A DNA stretch of 64,000 nt from Kribbella sp. VKM Ac-2569 (GTDB taxonomy: Bacteria > Actinomycetota > Actinomycetes > Propionibacteriales > Kribbellaceae): assembly GCF_004216905.1 (NCBI RefSeq), contig NZ_SGXJ01000006.1, positions 310,001 to 374,000 on the forward strand, given 5' to 3'. The notes beneath the pieces are model-generated. The model saw only the letters and a list, made by a program, of their open reading frames with translations, made no database searches and was not told where the DNA came from. The position numbers and the translations under genes were made by a program. Below, piece after piece: positions 15,243-25,548 of this stretch. Positions within the stretch are counted from its first letter, which is position 1. Every line of letters begins with the position of its first letter.

Positions 15243-17697
15243 GAACCTTCGACACTTCGCACTGCCGCTGGGAGGTCTCGGCACCGGCACCGTCGCGCTG
15301 GCCGGCAACGGCGCGCTGCGGCAGTGGCAGCTGCACAACATCGGCAACCACGAAGGACATGTGCCGGACAGCTTCTTCGCGATCCGCCTCTCCCAGATCG
15401 AGCCGCCGCTCGACGAGATCCGTCTCCTCCAGGGTCCGCCGCTGGAACCCACCGACACCCCGCTGGTCACCGATGACGTGGTGCCGGCCGGCGAGAAGCG
15501 ACTGCACGAGGCAATCCCGTCAATCGGTCCGACTCAGGTGACCGCGACGTACCCCCGCGCGCACGTGGAGTACGAGACGGAGCTGCCGGTTGAGATCAGC
15601 CTGGACGTGTTCAACCCGTTGGTGCCGTCAGACGCGGCGGCCAGCTCCCAGCCGGTCGTCGGGTTCACGTTCACGCTGCACAACCCGGGTGACATCGCCG
15701 TCCACGGCAAGCTCGCAAGCGCGCTCCAGAACTCAGTCGGCTGGGACGGCGTCACGCCCGTCGACGGCGTGTCCTGCAGCCTGTACGGCGGCAACACGAA
15801 CCGTATGCGGAAGGCCGACGGCTGGACGTCTGTGGTGATGGAGAACGGTGGACTGCCTGCCGACCATCCCGGAGCGGGTCAACTGGTGCTCGCCACCGAT
15901 GGCCCTGGACTAGTCTGTGCGCAGTGGGCCCGGCCTGAGGAGTTCGTTGCCTTTCTCAACGGTCCCGTGACACCGGTGAGCGGTTCGAGCGCGCCCGGGA
16001 CAACGTGGAACGGTGGGTTGGCCGTCCCGTTCAACCTGCAGCCGGGTGAGACGAAGCAGATCCGGTTCCTGATCGCGTGGCACTTCCCGAACCGATATGT
16101 CGACTTCAACCAGTTCGGCCCGCACCCGGAGTACGGTCACAGCCGCTTCTGGCTCGGCAACGCGTACACCCGTCGTACGCCGGACGCCGTCGCCGCAGCC
16201 GACCACTTCATCGAGCACTGGTCCGAACTGGAAACACTGACCACCGCCTGGACGGAGGCGTTCGAGCAGAGCAGTCTGCCCGGCGAGGCCGGTGCACGGC
16301 TAGCAGCGCTAGCGGCCGACGTACGGAGTCCAACCGTCTTCCAGACCGCGGACGGCGACGTACTGGGGTTCGAAGGCGTGCTCGGCGCATCCACCGCGAT
16401 GTGGGGCGGCCGGTACGGCGGCTCGTGTCCGCTCAACTGCACGCACGTGTGGAACTACGAGCAGACTCTGTCCCGCCTGTTCCCGTCGCTGGAGCAGAAC
16501 ATGCGTGACACGGAGTACGACGTCATGCAGGCACCGGAGGGGTACATCCCGCACCGGGTACGCGCACCGCTCTACGTGAAGCAGCTGTGGGACGTAGTGA
16601 TCGGTGGGCCCGAAGAGCCCGCACTGGACGGGATGCTCGGCAGCGTACTGAAGACCTACCGTGAGGTGCGCCAGGGCGCCGGTCTGGACTGGCTGCGTCG
16701 GCGTTGGCCTCAGGTGGTCCGATTGCTCGACCACATCCACGGCAAGTGGCTGCGGGACGGCGTACTGCGTGGCATCCAACCCAGTACGCACGACATCGAC
16801 CTGTGTGGCGTCAACTCGTTCATGGGCACACTGTGGCTCGCGGCACTGCGTGCGGCGGAGGAGATGGCGCTACTGCTCGGTGAGGACGCCAAGCAGTACC
16901 GCAGCCTGTTCGACACGGGCAGCACGGCGTACGACGAACTGCTCTTCACAGGCGAGTACTACCGGCAGATCCTGGACCCGGACGAGACCCGTGACTTCCA
17001 GTGGGGTGACGGCTGCTTGGCAGACCAGCTGATCGGGCAGTGGTGGGCGCACCAGTTGGACCTCGGTTACGTGCTTCCGGAGGACCACGTGCGTACGGCG
17101 CTGCGCAACGTCGTACGGCACAACCTTCGGACCGGCTTCCGCGACTTCGACCACCCGTACCGCGTCTTCGCCGACGGCGACGACACCGGACTCCTCATGT
17201 GCACCTGGCCGCACGGCGGTCGCCCCGACATCCCCACGCGGTACTGCGACGAGGTCTGGACCGGCTCGGAGTACCAGGTCGCCGCCCACTGCCTCTATGA
17301 AGGTCTCACCGACGACGGCATGTCCATCCTGCAAGGCCTCTGGACCAGGTACGACGGAACCCGCCGCAACCCGTTCAACCCGATCGAATGCGGCGACCAC
17401 TACATCCGCAACGCCGCCGGCTGGTCAGTCCTCGAAGCCCTCACGGGCTACCGCCACAACGCCATCACCAAAACAATCACCTTCGCGCCCCTCGCCCTGG
17501 CCCGATCCGGCAACACCTGGCAATTCCCTTTCACCACCAACACCGGCTGGGCCACCGCCACCCATGACGGCACCACCCTCACCATCCACTGCAAAGCCGG
17601 CCACCTCGACCTCCGCACAATCCACCTCGACGGCACGCCGTACGAGATCGACGCCCCGATCCACCCAGGAAAACCCTTGGTGATCACAACAACCTGA
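15226..17697 (+). CDS. GH116-family beta-glycosidase (GBA2-like)
   Basis: An 823-residue enzyme of the GH116 type. It has an N-terminal beta-sandwich domain beginning FALPLGGLGTGTVALAGNG (residues 9-27), like the GBA2 N-terminal domain, and a C-terminal alpha/alpha-barrel (DUF608). The segment CTHVWNYEQTLSRLFPSLEQ (about 405-424) and STHDIDLCGVNSFMGTLWLA (about 522-541) contain conserved acidic residues probably including nucleophile and acid/base; I cannot assign them exactly. No signal peptide is seen, so it acts in the cytosol. ATG 15226 follows GGAG. As last gene of the sugar ABC operon it probably hydrolyses the imported beta-glucoside or beta-xyloside. Confidence 0.88.
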   Translation: MHYTGENLRHFALPLGGLGTGTVALAGNGALRQWQLHNIGNHEGHVPDSFFAIRLSQIEPPLDEIRLLQGPPLEPTDTPLVTDDVVPAGEKRLHEAIPSIGPTQVTATYPRAHVEYETELPVEISLDVFNPLVPSDAAASSQPVVGFTFTLHNPGDIAVHGKLASALQNSVGWDGVTPVDGVSCSLYGGNTNRMRKADGWTSVVMENGGLPADHPGAGQLVLATDGPGLVCAQWARPEEFVAFLNGPVTPVSGSSAPGTTWNGGLAVPFNLQPGETKQIRFLIAWHFPNRYVDFNQFGPHPEYGHSRFWLGNAYTRRTPDAVAAADHFIEHWSELETLTTAWTEAFEQSSLPGEAGARLAALAADVRSPTVFQTADGDVLGFEGVLGASTAMWGGRYGGSCPLNCTHVWNYEQTLSRLFPSLEQNMRDTEYDVMQAPEGYIPHRVRAPLYVKQLWDVVIGGPEEPALDGMLGSVLKTYREVRQGAGLDWLRRRWPQVVRLLDHIHGKWLRDGVLRGIQPSTHDIDLCGVNSFMGTLWLAALRAAEEMALLLGEDAKQYRSLFDTGSTAYDELLFTGEYYRQILDPDETRDFQWGDGCLADQLIGQWWAHQLDLGYVLPEDHVRTALRNVVRHNLRTGFRDFDHPYRVFADGDDTGLLMCTWPHGGRPDIPTRYCDEVWTGSEYQVAAHCLYEGLTDDGMSILQGLWTRYDGTRRNPFNPIECGDHYIRNAAGWSVLEALTGYRHNAITKTITFAPLALARSGNTWQFPFTTNTGWATATHDGTTLTIHCKAGHLDLRTIHLDGTPYEIDAPIHPGKPLVITTT

Positions 17698-17713
17698 CGC
17701 CTACCGTCGAGGA

Positions 17714-18199
17714 ATGTCCCTCGTCGAGCGTGCGCAGTCGTTGCAGGCCGAGGCTCAGGAGCTCTACCAACTCCTGGACCTCGGCGCAGCGTTCCCGTGG
17801 AAGCCGGTGCTGATCGGCAGCGCCCTCTCCGGGCTGATGGTCGACCGCGACCTCGACGTCATGTTCGACGCACCGGACGCGACGGCCGCGACTGTCCTCG
17901 CCGGGCTGACGACGCTCGCCCAGCGCGTCGAGCTCCGCAGCGTCCACATGCAGGACGAACGTGAAGACCGCCGACCGACACCAGCAATCACCGACGAACG
18001 CTTCTACGCGGTCCTGCACACCCAGGCTTGGAAGATCGACCTGACCTTCTGGCTGCATGTCGTGGAGCGGCCACACGTCGCCGACGCCCTACGGCTGCGG
18101 GACGCGAGCGACAGCCAGCGGCTCGAGATCCTGCAGCTGAAGGACGCGAACAGCGAGCGGGACAGTTCGGCGATCTACGCCGCCGTACTCGGGAAATAG
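17714..18199 (+). CDS. Nucleotidyltransferase-fold protein
   Basis: A 161-residue cytoplasmic protein with the minimal nucleotidyltransferase signature. GSALSGL (about residues 35-41) gives the GS motif, DRDLDVMF (about 44-51) gives the DxD metal pair, and WKIDLTFW (about 109-116) supplies the third acidic residue. Substrate is unknown; relatives include aminoglycoside adenylyltransferase-like and GrpB-like proteins. ATG 17714 lies 6 nt after TACCGT (17702-17707), suggesting a leaderless transcript independent of the GH116 operon. A strong hairpin follows the stop. Confidence 0.65.
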   Translation: MSLVERAQSLQAEAQELYQLLDLGAAFPWKPVLIGSALSGLMVDRDLDVMFDAPDATAATVLAGLTTLAQRVELRSVHMQDEREDRRPTPAITDERFYAVLHTQAWKIDLTFWLHVVERPHVADALRLRDASDSQRLEILQLKDANSERDSSAIYAAVLGK

Positions 18200-18201
18200 G
18201 A

Positions 18202-18243
18202 GAGTGCCGGCCGTCCGGCAACGCCACCGGACGGTCGGCACTC
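18202..18243. terminator. Bidirectional hairpin terminator
   Basis: 18202-18218 pairs with 18227-18243 in a 17-bp stem (a single G-U pair on the plus strand) with an 8-nt loop. It occupies the gap between convergent genes: the plus-strand nucleotidyltransferase ends at 18199 and the minus-strand DUF779 gene ends at 18246. It probably terminates both. Confidence 0.85.
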
Positions 18244-18245
18244 GA

Positions 18246-18626
18246 TCAGAGGAGTCCTAGTTCTGCGGACTCTTTGTCGGTGAAGAGGCGGGAGCGGATC
18301 AGGAAGCGGACGCCCTCGGGAGCTTCAACCGAGAAGCCGCTGCCTCGGCCTTTCACCACGTCGACGGTGAGTTGGGTGTGCTTCCAGTACTCGTACTGGT
18401 TCGCGGACATCCAGAAGCCGATCGGATCGTCTACCCCGTCGACGACCAGATCGCCGAGATGCACGTCCGCCGACCCCGTTCGAAATTCCCCGTCCGGGTA
18501 ACACATCGGCGAGCTGCCGTCGCAGCAGCCACCGGACTGGTGGAACATCAGCGGACCGTGCATCCCGGTGAGGCGGCGCAACCACTCCGCCGCCGCGTCT
18601 GTCAGCAACACCTTCTCGACCGCCAT
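18246..18626 (-). CDS. DUF779 protein, aldehyde dehydrogenase partner
   Basis: A 126-residue DUF779 protein. The family core FHQSGGCCDGSSPMC (about residues 28-42) holds three cysteines, possibly metal- or redox-active, and FWMSANQYEYWKHTQLTVDV is also characteristic. DUF779 genes are commonly next to acetaldehyde dehydrogenase genes. Here it starts 4 nt after the stop of the upstream ALDH gene on the same strand, so they form an operon. Its biochemical role is unknown; an accessory or maturation function for the ALDH is the usual inference. Confidence 0.9.
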   Translation of the reverse strand: MAVEKVLLTDAAAEWLRRLTGMHGPLMFHQSGGCCDGSSPMCYPDGEFRTGSADVHLGDLVVDGVDDPIGFWMSANQYEYWKHTQLTVDVVKGRGSGFSVEAPEGVRFLIRSRLFTDKESAELGLL

Positions 18627-18630
18627 GAGC

Positions 18631-20154
<1,524 letters not shown>

Positions 20155-20175
20155 TGGTTCTCCTTCGGATACCCG

Positions 20176-20220
20176 ACGTTGGACCGAAGGTAGGAGAATG
20201 AACGTTGCACCGACGTTGCA
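20176..20220. promoter_or_regulatory. ACGTTGCA direct repeats between ALDH and its regulator
   Basis: Two perfect copies of ACGTTGCA (20202-20209 and 20213-20220, 11 bp apart) and a third near copy, ACGTTGGA (20176-20183, 26 bp before the first), lie in the 83-bp divergent region. One-turn spacing suggests binding by a dimer on one DNA face, plausibly the GAF/winged-helix regulator at 20238. Function is inferred. Confidence 0.55.
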
Positions 20221-20237
20221 GCGCGGAGTGAGGCGGC

Positions 20238-21689
20238 ATGGACGCACCGGATCAGGCCCGCCGGTTGAGTGAGTTGTACGACGAGGTTCTCGGCGGTGGC
20301 AGGGCCGCCGCCGACCCGCGCCCGCTGGTCGCCGCTTCCTGGGAGCGCTCTCTCGCGGCCGCGGTAGATCCCGAACTGGACGCGCCACCGGTGATCGTCG
20401 ACCCGGACGTGGTCGCGGCGATCCGCGAGAACCACCCACTGCAGGCCGTCCTCCCGGTGCTCCGGCAGACGCTGACGACGATCGCCGACGAGGCGTCGCA
20501 CATCATGATCATCACCGACGCCCAGGGGACGATCCTGTGGCGCGAGGGTTCGTCCGAGGTGAAACGCCAGGCCGACCGGATCGCGCTGTCCGAGGGTGCG
20601 GTCTGGTCGGAGGAGAAGATCGGGACGAACGGCATGGGTACGTCGCTCGCCGTCGGCCAACCGGTCCAGATCCACTCGGCCGAGCACCTGGTCCGCCGGA
20701 TCCACGAATGGACCTGTGCCGCCGCGCCGGTTCACGATCCCGACACCGGCAAGCTGCTCGGCGCGGTCGACGTCTCCGGACCGCTGCGCACGGTCCACCC
20801 CGCGATGGTCGCCCTGGTGACCGCGGCGGCTCAGCTTGCCGAGGGACAGCTGAAGGTCCGGATGGCCGCCGCCGACGAGATGCTGCGCGCCCGCAACATG
20901 CGGCACCTGATGGCACTCGGCGATGCGCCCGGCGCCTTGCTGACCCCGACCGGCCGCGTACTCGCGGTCCAACCGCTCGAATGGTTGCCCGATCGCCTCG
21001 TCGTACCGGACGGCGCCGACCGTATCGACCTCGGCGACGGCCGGGAAGGTCTGGTGGAGCGCTTGGACGAGGGGTTCCTGCTCCGCATGCCCGGTACGCC
21101 GGTACGCCGTACGCGACCGTCGTTGCGGTTGAAGCTGCTCGGCTCGGGGCAGCCGATCGCGGTCGTGGGCGGTCGCGAGATCGCGCTGACGTTGCGGCGC
21201 GCCGAAGTACTCGCACTGTTGTTACTGCAGCCGACCGGGCTCACGGCCGAGCAGCTGATGCTCCAGTTGTACGGCGACGAGGGCAACCCGACGACGGTCC
21301 GCGCCGAGATGCACCGGCTGCGGAACCTGCTCGGCGGCGGAGTCCTCGACACGAAGCCGTACCGCATCATCGCCGACGTCACCGGTGACGTGACCGAAGT
21401 ACAGGCAGCCCTCCGCAGCGGCGACCTGCCGAAGGCCCTCGAGCTGTACGCCGGTCCGCTGCTCGCCCGCTCCGACGCCCCGGCACTGCGCTCCGAACGT
21501 GACGAACTCGACGCCACCCTCCGCCGCGCGGCCCTCGACGCGCGCAACGCCGACCTGCTGTGGCAGTTCGCGCAGACCACCACCGGCGCCGAGGACCTGG
21601 AAATCTTCGAGGCCCTCGCCGCCGGCCTGCCGACGGACGACCCACGCCGCGCCGCCGTCGCCGCCCGCCTGACGAGACTGCTCGACTGA
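20238..21689 (+). CDS. GAF-domain regulator with winged-helix C-terminus
   Basis: A 483-residue cytoplasmic regulator. The N-terminal half matches AcoR-type GAF sensors (SWERSLAAAVDPE near residue 36, then IGTNGMGTSLAVGQPVQIHS, about 130-149). Instead of the AAA+ sigma-54 activator domain of AcoR, the C-terminus has a winged-helix segment (LTLRRAEVLALLLLQPTGLT, about 316-335) followed by a bacterial-transcriptional-activator-like helical part. It should therefore work with sigma-70 RNA polymerase. It diverges from the ALDH/DUF779 operon, its likely target, over shared ACGTTGCA repeats. The inducer is probably an alcohol or aldehyde. Confidence 0.85.
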   Translation: MDAPDQARRLSELYDEVLGGGRAAADPRPLVAASWERSLAAAVDPELDAPPVIVDPDVVAAIRENHPLQAVLPVLRQTLTTIADEASHIMIITDAQGTILWREGSSEVKRQADRIALSEGAVWSEEKIGTNGMGTSLAVGQPVQIHSAEHLVRRIHEWTCAAAPVHDPDTGKLLGAVDVSGPLRTVHPAMVALVTAAAQLAEGQLKVRMAAADEMLRARNMRHLMALGDAPGALLTPTGRVLAVQPLEWLPDRLVVPDGADRIDLGDGREGLVERLDEGFLLRMPGTPVRRTRPSLRLKLLGSGQPIAVVGGREIALTLRRAEVLALLLLQPTGLTAEQLMLQLYGDEGNPTTVRAEMHRLRNLLGGGVLDTKPYRIIADVTGDVTEVQAALRSGDLPKALELYAGPLLARSDAPALRSERDELDATLRRAALDARNADLLWQFAQTTTGAEDLEIFEALAAGLPTDDPRRAAVAARLTRLLD

Positions 21690-21690
21690 C

Positions 21691-22218
21691 TTACTCCCGG
21701 CCGACGAGGATCCACATGTAGTCGCGGTTCTTGGTCGGGAACGTGGCGGTCTTGTTGCTGACTTCCTTGGTCTTCTTGCAGTCGCTGGTGGTGTACTTCC
21801 AGCGCACCACCTGGACCCGCCAAGACTGCTTGAGCTGGTGCAAACGGCGTACCTTGCCGGACGGCACTTCGGCGGTGTACGACCAGCTGTCGGTGACCGC
21901 GTGGGACTTCCCGACCGTCTTGGAGTACTTGTTCTGGATCTCGGCGATCACCAGCGGGATGCTCACCCCGAGATCACCGGACCACGACGAGTTCGACTCC
22001 GAGGTCGCGGTCTTCTGGTAGGTGATCCGCCCCGGGCCCTCCATCCAGTCGCTGTAGAGGTTCGTGCCGACGTACACCTCGTGCCCGCCGCGCTCGTACC
22101 AGTAGACCGCTTTGGTGTCGCACTTCTTGGCCGCGGCCGGCGCCGCGTTCGCTGCGGCCGGCACCACGAGACCGGTCGCGATCAGTACTCCAGCAGCGAT
22201 TCCCCGACGAAGACGCAT
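21691..22218 (-). CDS. Small secreted protein of unknown function
   Basis: A 175-residue protein with a clear signal peptide (MRLRRGIAAGVLIATGLVVP, then AAANAAPAA). The mature part (about 145 residues) is rich in aromatic, Lys and Ser residues and has two cysteines (CDTKA near residue 33 and SDCKKT near 150) that could form a disulphide. I recognise no family. ATG 22218 follows GGGAGAG. It converges on the GAF regulator, with 1 bp between the stops, and diverges from the EtfD gene. Confidence 0.75.
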   Translation of the reverse strand: MRLRRGIAAGVLIATGLVVPAAANAAPAAAKKCDTKAVYWYERGGHEVYVGTNLYSDWMEGPGRITYQKTATSESNSSWSGDLGVSIPLVIAEIQNKYSKTVGKSHAVTDSWSYTAEVPSGKVRRLHQLKQSWRVQVVRWKYTTSDCKKTKEVSNKTATFPTKNRDYMWILVGRE

Positions 22219-22371
22219 GGCTCTCTCCCACCGAAACCGATTGACAGATACTGCGGTTGCAGTGGTTAGAAACTTACGGATCGATCCATTCCAGGCGCAA
22301 CGAATCTTCTGTAACGCTGTGTGTCGATTCGGTGACAGCGGAATTGGCGGCGTGACGAGCCCTACACAGAC

Positions 22372-22400
22372 ATGACTGACGGGTAACCGACCAATAACAT
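22372..22400 (+). promoter_or_regulatory. Leaderless promoter of the EtfD gene
   Basis: TAACAT (22395-22400) lies 7 nt before ATG 22408, and ATGACT (22372-22377) sits 17 bp further upstream as a weak -35. No Shine-Dalgarno is present. Transcription should therefore start at or next to the ATG. Confidence 0.5.
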
Positions 22401-22407
22401 CGCTGGT

Positions 22408-24564
22408 ATGCAGATCCTCGCCATCGTCGTCTCGCTCGCGATCGCCGCCGTCGGTGTCGCGTTGTTCGGCAAGACGATCGGGCACATGGTGTCCGTCATC
22501 AAGCTCGGCCAGCCGGCCGCAGGTCGCACCGACAACCCTGGGCAGCGCTCGGTCACGCTCGCCAAGGAGACGCTCGGCCACACCCGGATGCTGCAGTGGA
22601 GCCACATCGGCGTACTGCACTGGTTCGTCGCGTTCGGTTTCATCGGGCTGTTCCTCAGCCTGGTGACGGCGTTCGGGCAACTGTTCGACCCGCACTGGGT
22701 GCTGCCGGTGATCGGTCACTGGTTCGTGTTCGAGTGGGTCAGCGAGTTCCTCACCTGGACCGGCCTGATTTCGATCATCGGGCTGATGGCGATCCGGTTG
22801 CGCAACCTGCCGCGCGGCGAGAAGGGCCGCTACAGCCGGTTCTTCGGATCCACCGCCTGGCAGGCGTACTACGTCGAGTACACGATCCTCGGCGTACTGA
22901 TCTGCATCCTGCTGCTCCGCGGCCTCGAGTACGAGCTCGGCGGCGGGACCAAGTTCCACTTCCCGACCACGTTCTTCGTCGGCGACGGTCTGTTCGGCGG
23001 CCTGTCCGAGCACGCACTGGAGAACACGGTCTATCTGGTCGCGATGATCAAGATCCTGATCTCGTTCGCGTGGATGATCACGATCTCGCTGAACGCGACG
23101 ATGGGCGTCGCCTGGCACCGGTTCACCGCCTGGCCGAACATCTGGTTCAAGCGCAAGGCCGACGGCGGTACGGCGCTCGGCGCGCTGCAACCGATCATGG
23201 TCAACGGTGCTCCGATCGACTTCGAGAACATCGACGAGCTCGACGAGGACGCGGCGCTCGGGGTCGGCAAGGTCGAGGACTTCACCTGGAAGGGCCTGCT
23301 CGACTTCACCACCTGCACCGAGTGCGGGCGGTGCCAGTCGCAGTGCCCGGCGTGGAACACCGACAAGCCGTTGTCGCCGAAGCTGATCATGATGAATCTG
23401 CGCGAGCACGCGTACGCCAAGGCGCCGTACCTGCTGGCCGCCGATGACGACACCCGCAAGTCGCTGCCGGAGCTGGTGCTCGCCGAGCAGGAGAAGCCGT
23501 TGGTCGGACCCGCGGACGTCGCGGTCATCGACGAGGAGGCGCTGTGGGCCTGTACGTCGTGCGGCGCATGCGTGCAGCAATGCCCCGTCGACATCGAGCA
23601 CGTCGACGCGATCATGGACATGCGCCGGTACCAGGTGCTGATCGAGTCGTCGTTCCCGTCCGAACTCAACGGGCTGTTCAAGGGCCTGGAGAACAAGGGC
23701 AACCCGTGGAACATGAACCCGTCCGGCCGGATGGACTGGGCCAAGGACCTGCCGTTCGAGGTCAAGCAGGTCGGGTCGGACGTCGAGTCGCTGGACGAGG
23801 TCGAGTACCTGTTCTGGGTCGGTTGCGCCGGCGCGTTCGAGGACCGCGCGAAGAAGACCACGCAGGCGGTGGCCGAGCTGCTGAACATCGCCGGCGTTTC
23901 GTTCGCAGTGCTCGGTGACGGCGAGACCTGCACCGGTGACCCGGCGCGGCGGTCCGGCAACGAGTTCGTGTTCCAGCAGTTGGCGATGCAGAACGCGGAG
24001 GTCTTCAAGGAGACAGGAGTCCGCAAGGTTGTCTCCACCTGCGCGCACTGCTTCAACACCCTGAAGAACGAGTACTCGCAGCTCGGTGTCGAGCTCGACG
24101 TCATCCACCACACACAGCTGCTGAACCGGCTCGTCCGCGACGGCAAGCTGACCCCGGTCGCGCCGGCCGACAGCTCGCTCAACGGCCAGAAGATCACCTA
24201 CCACGACCCGTGCTACCTCGGCCGCCACAACCAGGTGTACGACGCCCCGCGCGAACTGCTCGACATCATCCCGGGCGCGGAGTACGCCGAGATGCCGCGG
24301 AACCAGACGAAGTCGTTCTGCTGCGGCGCCGGCGGCGCGCGGATGTGGATGGAGGAGAAGCTCGGCACTCGGATCAACCTGAACCGGACCACCGAGGCGG
24401 TCGAGACCGGCGCCGACAAGATCGCCACCGGCTGCCCGTTCTGCCGGGTGATGCTGTCCGACGGCCTCACCGCCAAGCAGGCCGACGGATCGGCACGCGA
24501 GTCGGTCGAGGTCCAGGACGTCGCTCAGCTCCTCCTCGCTTCCGTAAAGCGTGGGGAAAGCTGA
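22408..24564 (+). CDS. etfD: EtfD-like membrane iron-sulfur ETF:menaquinone oxidoreductase
   Basis: A 718-residue membrane Fe-S protein like mycobacterial Rv0338c (EtfD). It is thought to pass electrons from electron-transfer flavoprotein, reduced by acyl-CoA dehydrogenases, to menaquinone. The N-terminal 230 residues have about five membrane segments. Two ferredoxin-type cluster motifs follow, CTECGRCQSQCP near residue 302 and CTSCGACVQQCP near 381. The C-terminus has heterodisulfide-reductase CCG-type motifs (CAHCFNTL near 548, FCCGAGGARMW near 637, TGCPFCRVML near 675). It stands alone here. The FadE5-like dehydrogenase at 51679 is a plausible electron source. Confidence 0.88.
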   Translation: MQILAIVVSLAIAAVGVALFGKTIGHMVSVIKLGQPAAGRTDNPGQRSVTLAKETLGHTRMLQWSHIGVLHWFVAFGFIGLFLSLVTAFGQLFDPHWVLPVIGHWFVFEWVSEFLTWTGLISIIGLMAIRLRNLPRGEKGRYSRFFGSTAWQAYYVEYTILGVLICILLLRGLEYELGGGTKFHFPTTFFVGDGLFGGLSEHALENTVYLVAMIKILISFAWMITISLNATMGVAWHRFTAWPNIWFKRKADGGTALGALQPIMVNGAPIDFENIDELDEDAALGVGKVEDFTWKGLLDFTTCTECGRCQSQCPAWNTDKPLSPKLIMMNLREHAYAKAPYLLAADDDTRKSLPELVLAEQEKPLVGPADVAVIDEEALWACTSCGACVQQCPVDIEHVDAIMDMRRYQVLIESSFPSELNGLFKGLENKGNPWNMNPSGRMDWAKDLPFEVKQVGSDVESLDEVEYLFWVGCAGAFEDRAKKTTQAVAELLNIAGVSFAVLGDGETCTGDPARRSGNEFVFQQLAMQNAEVFKETGVRKVVSTCAHCFNTLKNEYSQLGVELDVIHHTQLLNRLVRDGKLTPVAPADSSLNGQKITYHDPCYLGRHNQVYDAPRELLDIIPGAEYAEMPRNQTKSFCCGAGGARMWMEEKLGTRINLNRTTEAVETGADKIATGCPFCRVMLSDGLTAKQADGSARESVEVQDVAQLLLASVKRGES

Positions 24565-24651
24565 CCTGCAACTAGCTGCAAAACTCTTCCTCCCCGGGTG
24601 GTCCAGACCATAAGATCCACCGTCTGAATCACCTGGGGAGGAAAACGCATC

Positions 24652-25449
24652 ATGAAGTTCCGCGCCGCCGTGGCCACCGCGGCCGCAATACCACTCGCCC
24701 TCGGCCTCGCCGCCTGCGGTGGAGAGCCCAAGGCCACCGGTTACAAGCCGTCGACTCCGGTGTCGACACCGGCCACCGCGACGTCGAGCCAGGCGCCACA
24801 GAAGGTCGCACCTGCCGCACATCTCGACGCGGCCAGCTTCATGCCGGCCATGAAGAAGGGGATGATCGGGAAGGACACGGCCCGGCTGACGATGCGGATG
24901 GTCGCCGGCGGCCAGACGATGACGATGAGCGGCGTGTTGTCCATGAACCCGCTCGCGGCGCAGCTGGACATGGTGGGCGCGGAGTTCGGCGGCCGGATGA
25001 AGATGATCCTGATCGACGACGTCGTCTACCTGTCGACCCCCGACCTGCCGGCCGGCAAGTACCTCAAGATCGACGCCAACTCCGACAACCCGATGGCCAA
25101 GGAGCTCGGCGGCATGTTGGAGGAGATGTCGCCGACGAAGATCTACGACGCCTTCGACGCCGGCCTGCGGAATGCGCAGTACATCAAGACCGAGACACTC
25201 AGTGGCCACAAGGTCGATCGTTACGCGGTGACCGTCGATGTCGCGGCCGCGATGAAGGCAGAGGGGCAGAAGATGCCGGCCGGCATGCCCAAGAACATCG
25301 TCTACACGATCTGGATGGGGTCGGCCGACCACTTGATGTACAAGGTGGTCTTCGACATGCAGGGGGTCTCCGCGACCATGACGGCCGACGACTGGGGCAA
25401 GCCTGTCAGCATCAAGGCGCCCTCGGCGAAGAACATCGTTCGACGCTAA
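24652..25449 (+). CDS. LppX/LprG-like lipoprotein
   Basis: A 265-residue lipoprotein with signal peptide and lipobox LAAC (Cys near residue 23), then a Thr/Ser/Pro-rich linker to residue 55. The mature domain resembles the LppX_LprAFG family, whose half-barrel binds lipids and shuttles them across the envelope; characteristic stretches are SGVLSMNPLAAQLDM and GHKVDRYAVTVDV. Residues 84-98 are Met-rich (MRMVAGGQTMTMSGV). ATG 24652 follows a strong GGGGAGGAAAA site. A lipid-carrier role is inferred from family resemblance. Confidence 0.75.
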   Translation: MKFRAAVATAAAIPLALGLAACGGEPKATGYKPSTPVSTPATATSSQAPQKVAPAAHLDAASFMPAMKKGMIGKDTARLTMRMVAGGQTMTMSGVLSMNPLAAQLDMVGAEFGGRMKMILIDDVVYLSTPDLPAGKYLKIDANSDNPMAKELGGMLEEMSPTKIYDAFDAGLRNAQYIKTETLSGHKVDRYAVTVDVAAAMKAEGQKMPAGMPKNIVYTIWMGSADHLMYKVVFDMQGVSATMTADDWGKPVSIKAPSAKNIVRR

Positions 25450-25548
25450 CGGCCGGAATCGGTCATTTTCCCACCCCGTTGTGTGAACTTCTCGTAATCT
25501 CCCGTTACGGATGTGATCACCTCAGGATGATCGGGTGGGTGGGTGCCG

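Noticed and set aside
22218..25332. Upstream extension of the small secreted protein to a 1213-residue frame
   Set aside because: The extension is antisense to EtfD and has no domains. The signal peptide and ribosome-binding site fix the start at 22218.
25441..25548. PHO box upstream of phoD
   Set aside because: One loose GTTCAC-like match on the minus strand; PHO boxes need at least two direct repeats, which are not seen.
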